Assembly (NCBI GenBank): GCA_002686705.1
Contig: NYYH01000029.1
Coordinates: forward strand, 1,096 to 9,685
Reading direction: 5' to 3'
DNA length: 8,590 bases
Source: Bacteroidota bacterium
GTDB taxonomy: Bacteria > Bacteroidota > Bacteroidia > Bacteroidales > F082
The notes beneath the pieces were generated by a model that saw only the letters and a list, made by a program, of their open reading frames with translations, was not told the DNA's origin and did not search any database. Position 1 is the first letter of the stretch, and every line of letters begins with the position of its first letter. The position numbers were made by a program, and so were the translations under genes. Below, in pieces: positions 6,019 through 8,590 of this stretch.

Positions 6019-7578
6019 TTAATCTACTAAAATCATTTTCTGTTTTTCAACAGTATTCCCAATTTGTAAAGTAAAATAATATACTCCTGAGGAAATATTA
6101 TAATCTACCGCATTGAATTGTTCAATATATTTTCCGGCCTCCATATTTTTATTATTAACCAAGATAGCAACCTGTCTCCCAAATAAATCATACACTGAAA
6201 GCGAAACTAATGATGGTCTGCGAAGTTTGTAAGAAATATAAGTTGATTCCCGAAACGGATTTGGGTAGTTTTGTTCAAGGCTAGTTGGCATTCTTTCCTG
6301 AGATTCTGCCAAATCTGTGGATATATCAACAATAGCAATCCAAATTGACATTGCCGTTCCATCGGCTCGAGCCCAAATTGGTCTTATTTTTCCATCATGA
6401 GCAGTAATATTTGTGTAATCACCGAAAAACACACTACTGCTTGGCATAAAAGGTGATTCACTTATTTTAATATTTTCAAAAGTTTCACCACCATCTGATG
6501 ATCGTGCAATAAAAACATCTGTATTAGTATTATCATAATCTCGTCTATCATAAAAAACAATAATGATTTCACCGGTAGTTTGATCAATAGTCATCCAGGT
6601 AAAAAACTGCTGTTTTCCGGGCCCATCATCATTTACTCTTATTGCATCCGACCATGTATCGCCACCATCGGTTGATTTTGATAACCACACATCAGTGTCA
6701 TCAACTCCATTACGCTGATCTGACCAATTAACATATATTGTTCCTTGGTTTTCAGAGTTGCTTATGTCGCAGCAAGTAATTGGTAGGCCGTTGGCTCTGT
6801 ATATACCTGGTATATCATAATCCCAACCACCAGGTTGAGCGTTAATAAAAATATCTTCATCTAACCATGTATCACCACCATTAAATGAACGATCGAATAC
6901 AATTCCTGCAGGACCAGACCATGCAACATAAATTTCACCATTTGGTCCTAATGTTGGTACTGCTCCTTCGGTAGTTTCATCACTATCTACACAATTTCCG
7001 GAAATCTCATTTATCCTGAGTGCTTCCGACCATGTTTCCCCAGCATCAGTAGATTTACTGAAATGGATATTGCTGAATTTTGTTGGGTCTGAAGTGCCAT
7101 ATTGGTCAAATTGCGTCCAGGTAACATAGATAGTATTGGTTACGCTATCAACTACAGCCCATTCTTTATCTTGTGCCTTCGTTCCGTTTAACCCCATATA
7201 ACTCCCATCAGTCCATGTGTAAGCTTCAAAGTCAAATTTCTGAGATACAATACGATCGATCCAATTCCCGCTGGACGGATTTGCCAAATGAAGAAAATAA
7301 AAATCACCAGCTGTATCAACAATAATACATGGATCACCCCAAACTCCGTATTGAGGAGATGTTAATATCCCTTGCAACCAGGTAAACCCGCCGTCATCAG
7401 AAGTGTAAAATTTATTTAAGTTAGAACCAGCAACTAGTTGATCAGTATTTCTGGGGTTCATGCAAATTGATGGCTCGCTTACTGAAGCACCGAACTCAGA
7501 GATCTTAATATTTTGATACTGTGAAAAACTGCAAAAAGTAATTGATAGGGCAATAATAAGATGTAATAGTTTTTTCAT
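6019..7578 (-). CDS. Secreted BNR/Asp-box (sialidase-like fold) protein with T9SS sorting domain
   Basis: I choose the ATG at 7578 because it begins a normal signal peptide, MKKLLHLIIALSITFCSFSQ, cleaved near FSQ/Y. The in-frame ATG at 7608 adds ten atypical residues. Numbering from the chosen start, five Asp-box motifs (S-x-D-x-G-x-T-W and variants) occur at about 60-67 (SDDGGFTW), 176-183 (STDAGETW), 231-238 (SFNGGDTW), 302-309 (STDGGDTW) and 360-367 (SSDGGETF), as in a six-bladed beta-propeller. I cannot identify the arginine triad or nucleophile of true sialidases, so glycosidase activity is not supported; a binding or structural role is equally possible. The last 80 residues or so are a T9SS type A sorting domain: EQNYPNPF, VSLSVYDLFGRQV, SSGVYYFTLQ and a final KMILVD. 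The mature length of about 500 residues fits a propeller plus sorting domain. The TetR-like gene follows 77 bases downstream on the same strand. Confidence 0.88.
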   Translation of the reverse strand: MKKLLHLIIALSITFCSFSQYQNIKISEFGASVSEPSICMNPRNTDQLVAGSNLNKFYTSDDGGFTWLQGILTSPQYGVWGDPCIIVDTAGDFYFLHLANPSSGNWIDRIVSQKFDFEAYTWTDGSYMGLNGTKAQDKEWAVVDSVTNTIYVTWTQFDQYGTSDPTKFSNIHFSKSTDAGETWSEALRINEISGNCVDSDETTEGAVPTLGPNGEIYVAWSGPAGIVFDRSFNGGDTWLDEDIFINAQPGGWDYDIPGIYRANGLPITCCDISNSENQGTIYVNWSDQRNGVDDTDVWLSKSTDGGDTWSDAIRVNDDGPGKQQFFTWMTIDQTTGEIIIVFYDRRDYDNTNTDVFIARSSDGGETFENIKISESPFMPSSSVFFGDYTNITAHDGKIRPIWARADGTAMSIWIAIVDISTDLAESQERMPTSLEQNYPNPFRESTYISYKLRRPSLVSLSVYDLFGRQVAILVNNKNMEAGKYIEQFNAVDYNISSGVYYFTLQIGNTVEKQKMILVD

Positions 7579-7680
7579 ACAGAGCGATTTTAGAAACCAG
7601 ACAATCAAAGTATTACTACAAGTACAATTAATTTAAGATCAGTTATTTTAATCAAAATCGACCAGTAATTTGCGTAATAT
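7579..7680. other. Divergent spacer between the BNR and symporter genes
   Basis: This is AT-rich, with no gene of its own. For the minus strand there is only a near match to a -7 box (TACTTTG, 7606-7612, one base short). No dyad comparable to that at 3882-3908 is present. Confidence 0.4.
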
Positions 7681-7696
7681 TATTTTTGTATTTTTG
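7681..7696 (+). promoter_or_regulatory. Tandem -7 boxes before the symporter gene
   Basis: TATTTTTG occurs twice back to back (7681-7688 and 7689-7696), and both copies match TAnnTTTG. A TTTG lies at 7669-7672, 16 bases before the second copy, which is a little short for a -33 element. The second box is 25 bases before the ATG, leaving a leader of roughly 18 nt. Confidence 0.4.
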
Positions 7697-7721
7697 ATTG
7701 TTTCACAAAGATAGTAGATTT

Positions 7722-8590
7722 ATGAGAAAATTTGCACTGCATTGGCAGATATTAATAGCATTATTATTAGCCATAGGTTATGGATTATATTTCTCTACTA
7801 ATTATTTAATTACCGCGGAATCTTTTGAAGTACTAAGTAAAAAAAATGTTTCAGGTGAGGTACTAACAAAGATAAGAACGCTTGAAGGGAACGAATATTC
7901 AACATTATTAGATTTTGATGATGCTTTGGAAGAACATCTAGGTGTTGTTCAATATGAAAAATATAAGGTACTAATAGTTCATTCTGCATATTCAAACCCT
8001 GCCATTGAATACGTTAGCTGGATGGGTGATCTTTTTATGCGGGCATTAAGAATGCTTATCATACCCTTAATTTTATCTTCATTAATATCAGGAATTACAA
8101 ATATCGGATCTGGGGCAAACTTAGGACGTATTGGAGGCAAAACGTTACTCTATTATCTCAGTACAAGTATGTTAGCAATTTTCACAGGACAGATATTGGT
8201 GAATATTATAAAACCTGGTGTAGGAGCACAAATTAATTTTGTTCAGGAAGTAGAAGGCTTGGTTGAAAAACAACGCTCCTTCAAGGAGATAATAATAGAG
8301 ATTGTACCCGATAATGTGTTAACAGCAATGGTTGAAAATGATATGTTGTCAGTCATTTTCTTTGCTATACTATTTGGATTTTTCATTATGAAAGTTGGTA
8401 AAAAGCACAGTGAATTATTGCAGCATTTTTTCACATCTATTTTTGAAGTAATGATGAAGATCACACTTTTTGTAATCAAATTTACACCTTTTGGAGTATT
8501 TGGTTTGGTGGCAAAAACAGTAGCTGATCAGGATGATTTTGGTGGACTTGTAAACAGCATGGGGCTTTATATGCTCACTGTAATCATAGC
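7722..8590 (+). CDS. Dicarboxylate/amino acid:cation symporter (DAACS/SDF family), 3' end cut by the window
   Basis: This is the N-terminal 289 residues of a secondary transporter that imports dicarboxylates or acidic amino acids with Na+ or H+ across the inner membrane. Membrane segment 1 is at about residues 8-25 (WQILIALLLAIGYGLYF). The family signature around segment 2 is clear: SWMGDLFMRALRMLIIPLIL (99-118), then SSLISGITNIGSG (119-131). Segment 3 (YYLSTSMLAIFTGQILVNII, 144-163) follows, then PDNVLTAMVENDMLSVIFFAILFGF (196-220) and FTPFGVFGLVAKTV (254-267). The HP1, TM7 and HP2 substrate and ion sites lie beyond the window, so the substrate cannot be assigned. The stretch between segments 1 and 2 is about 70 residues, against fewer than 20 in GltPh, and would face the periplasm. 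The start fits the family's N-terminus and follows promoter-like boxes. The gene is divergent from the BNR protein gene. Confidence 0.92.
   Translation, partial: MRKFALHWQILIALLLAIGYGLYFSTNYLITAESFEVLSKKNVSGEVLTKIRTLEGNEYSTLLDFDDALEEHLGVVQYEKYKVLIVHSAYSNPAIEYVSWMGDLFMRALRMLIIPLILSSLISGITNIGSGANLGRIGGKTLLYYLSTSMLAIFTGQILVNIIKPGVGAQINFVQEVEGLVEKQRSFKEIIIEIVPDNVLTAMVENDMLSVIFFAILFGFFIMKVGKKHSELLQHFFTSIFEVMMKITLFVIKFTPFGVFGLVAKTVADQDDFGGLVNSMGLYMLTVII

Noticed and set aside
8243..8479. Minus-strand open frame of 78 codons at the right side
   Set aside because: The plus strand here encodes clear DAACS transporter sequence running off the window edge.

Overview
The window looks like chromosomal DNA of an AT-rich member of the Bacteroidota. 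Two exported proteins end in type IX secretion (T9SS) type A sorting domains. Promoter-like boxes follow the Bacteroidota -7 consensus TAnnTTTG, and no start codon has a strong Shine-Dalgarno sequence. A Bacteroidota-style MeaB GTPase and a lipid-anchored patatin agree with this. The sequence does not settle the genus. I see no rRNA, tRNA, CRISPR array, transposase, integrase or phage gene.

Layout. (1) 37-444, minus: a small multi-membrane protein, probably the C-terminal part of a larger membrane enzyme (GT87/DUF2029-like is my best guess). (2) 494-1477, plus: a PLP-dependent cysteine synthase family gene whose first 25-40 codons are missing. The two genes are head to head and both seem to lose their 5' ends at about 430-450, so this looks like a rearrangement or assembly junction. 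(3) 1655-2689, plus: the MeaB/ArgK GTPase. Its normal C-terminal tail is found one frame away at 2682-2762, after an A10 tract, so the gene is frameshifted or read through by slippage. (4) 2935-3855, minus: a patatin-like phospholipase lipoprotein. (5) 3990-5270, plus and divergent from it: a secreted endonuclease/exonuclease/phosphatase-fold protein with a T9SS sorting domain. The shared spacer holds a perfect 9-bp inverted repeat, and each arm contains TAACTTTG, a -7 box for one of the two directions. (6) 5324-5941, minus: a TetR-like regulator with its own -7 box. (7) 6019-7578, minus: a secreted protein with five Asp-box (BNR) motifs and a T9SS sorting domain. (8) 7722 to the right edge, plus: the first 289 codons of a dicarboxylate/amino-acid:cation symporter, cut by the window end.

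How they fit together. These read as mostly monocistronic genes for general metabolism and the cell envelope: cysteine synthesis, B12-mutase maintenance, lipid hydrolysis, secreted nuclease and BNR proteins, and organic acid uptake. I see no clear multi-gene system. The features most worth checking are the double truncation at the left, the meaB homopolymer frameshift and the symmetrical divergent promoter.
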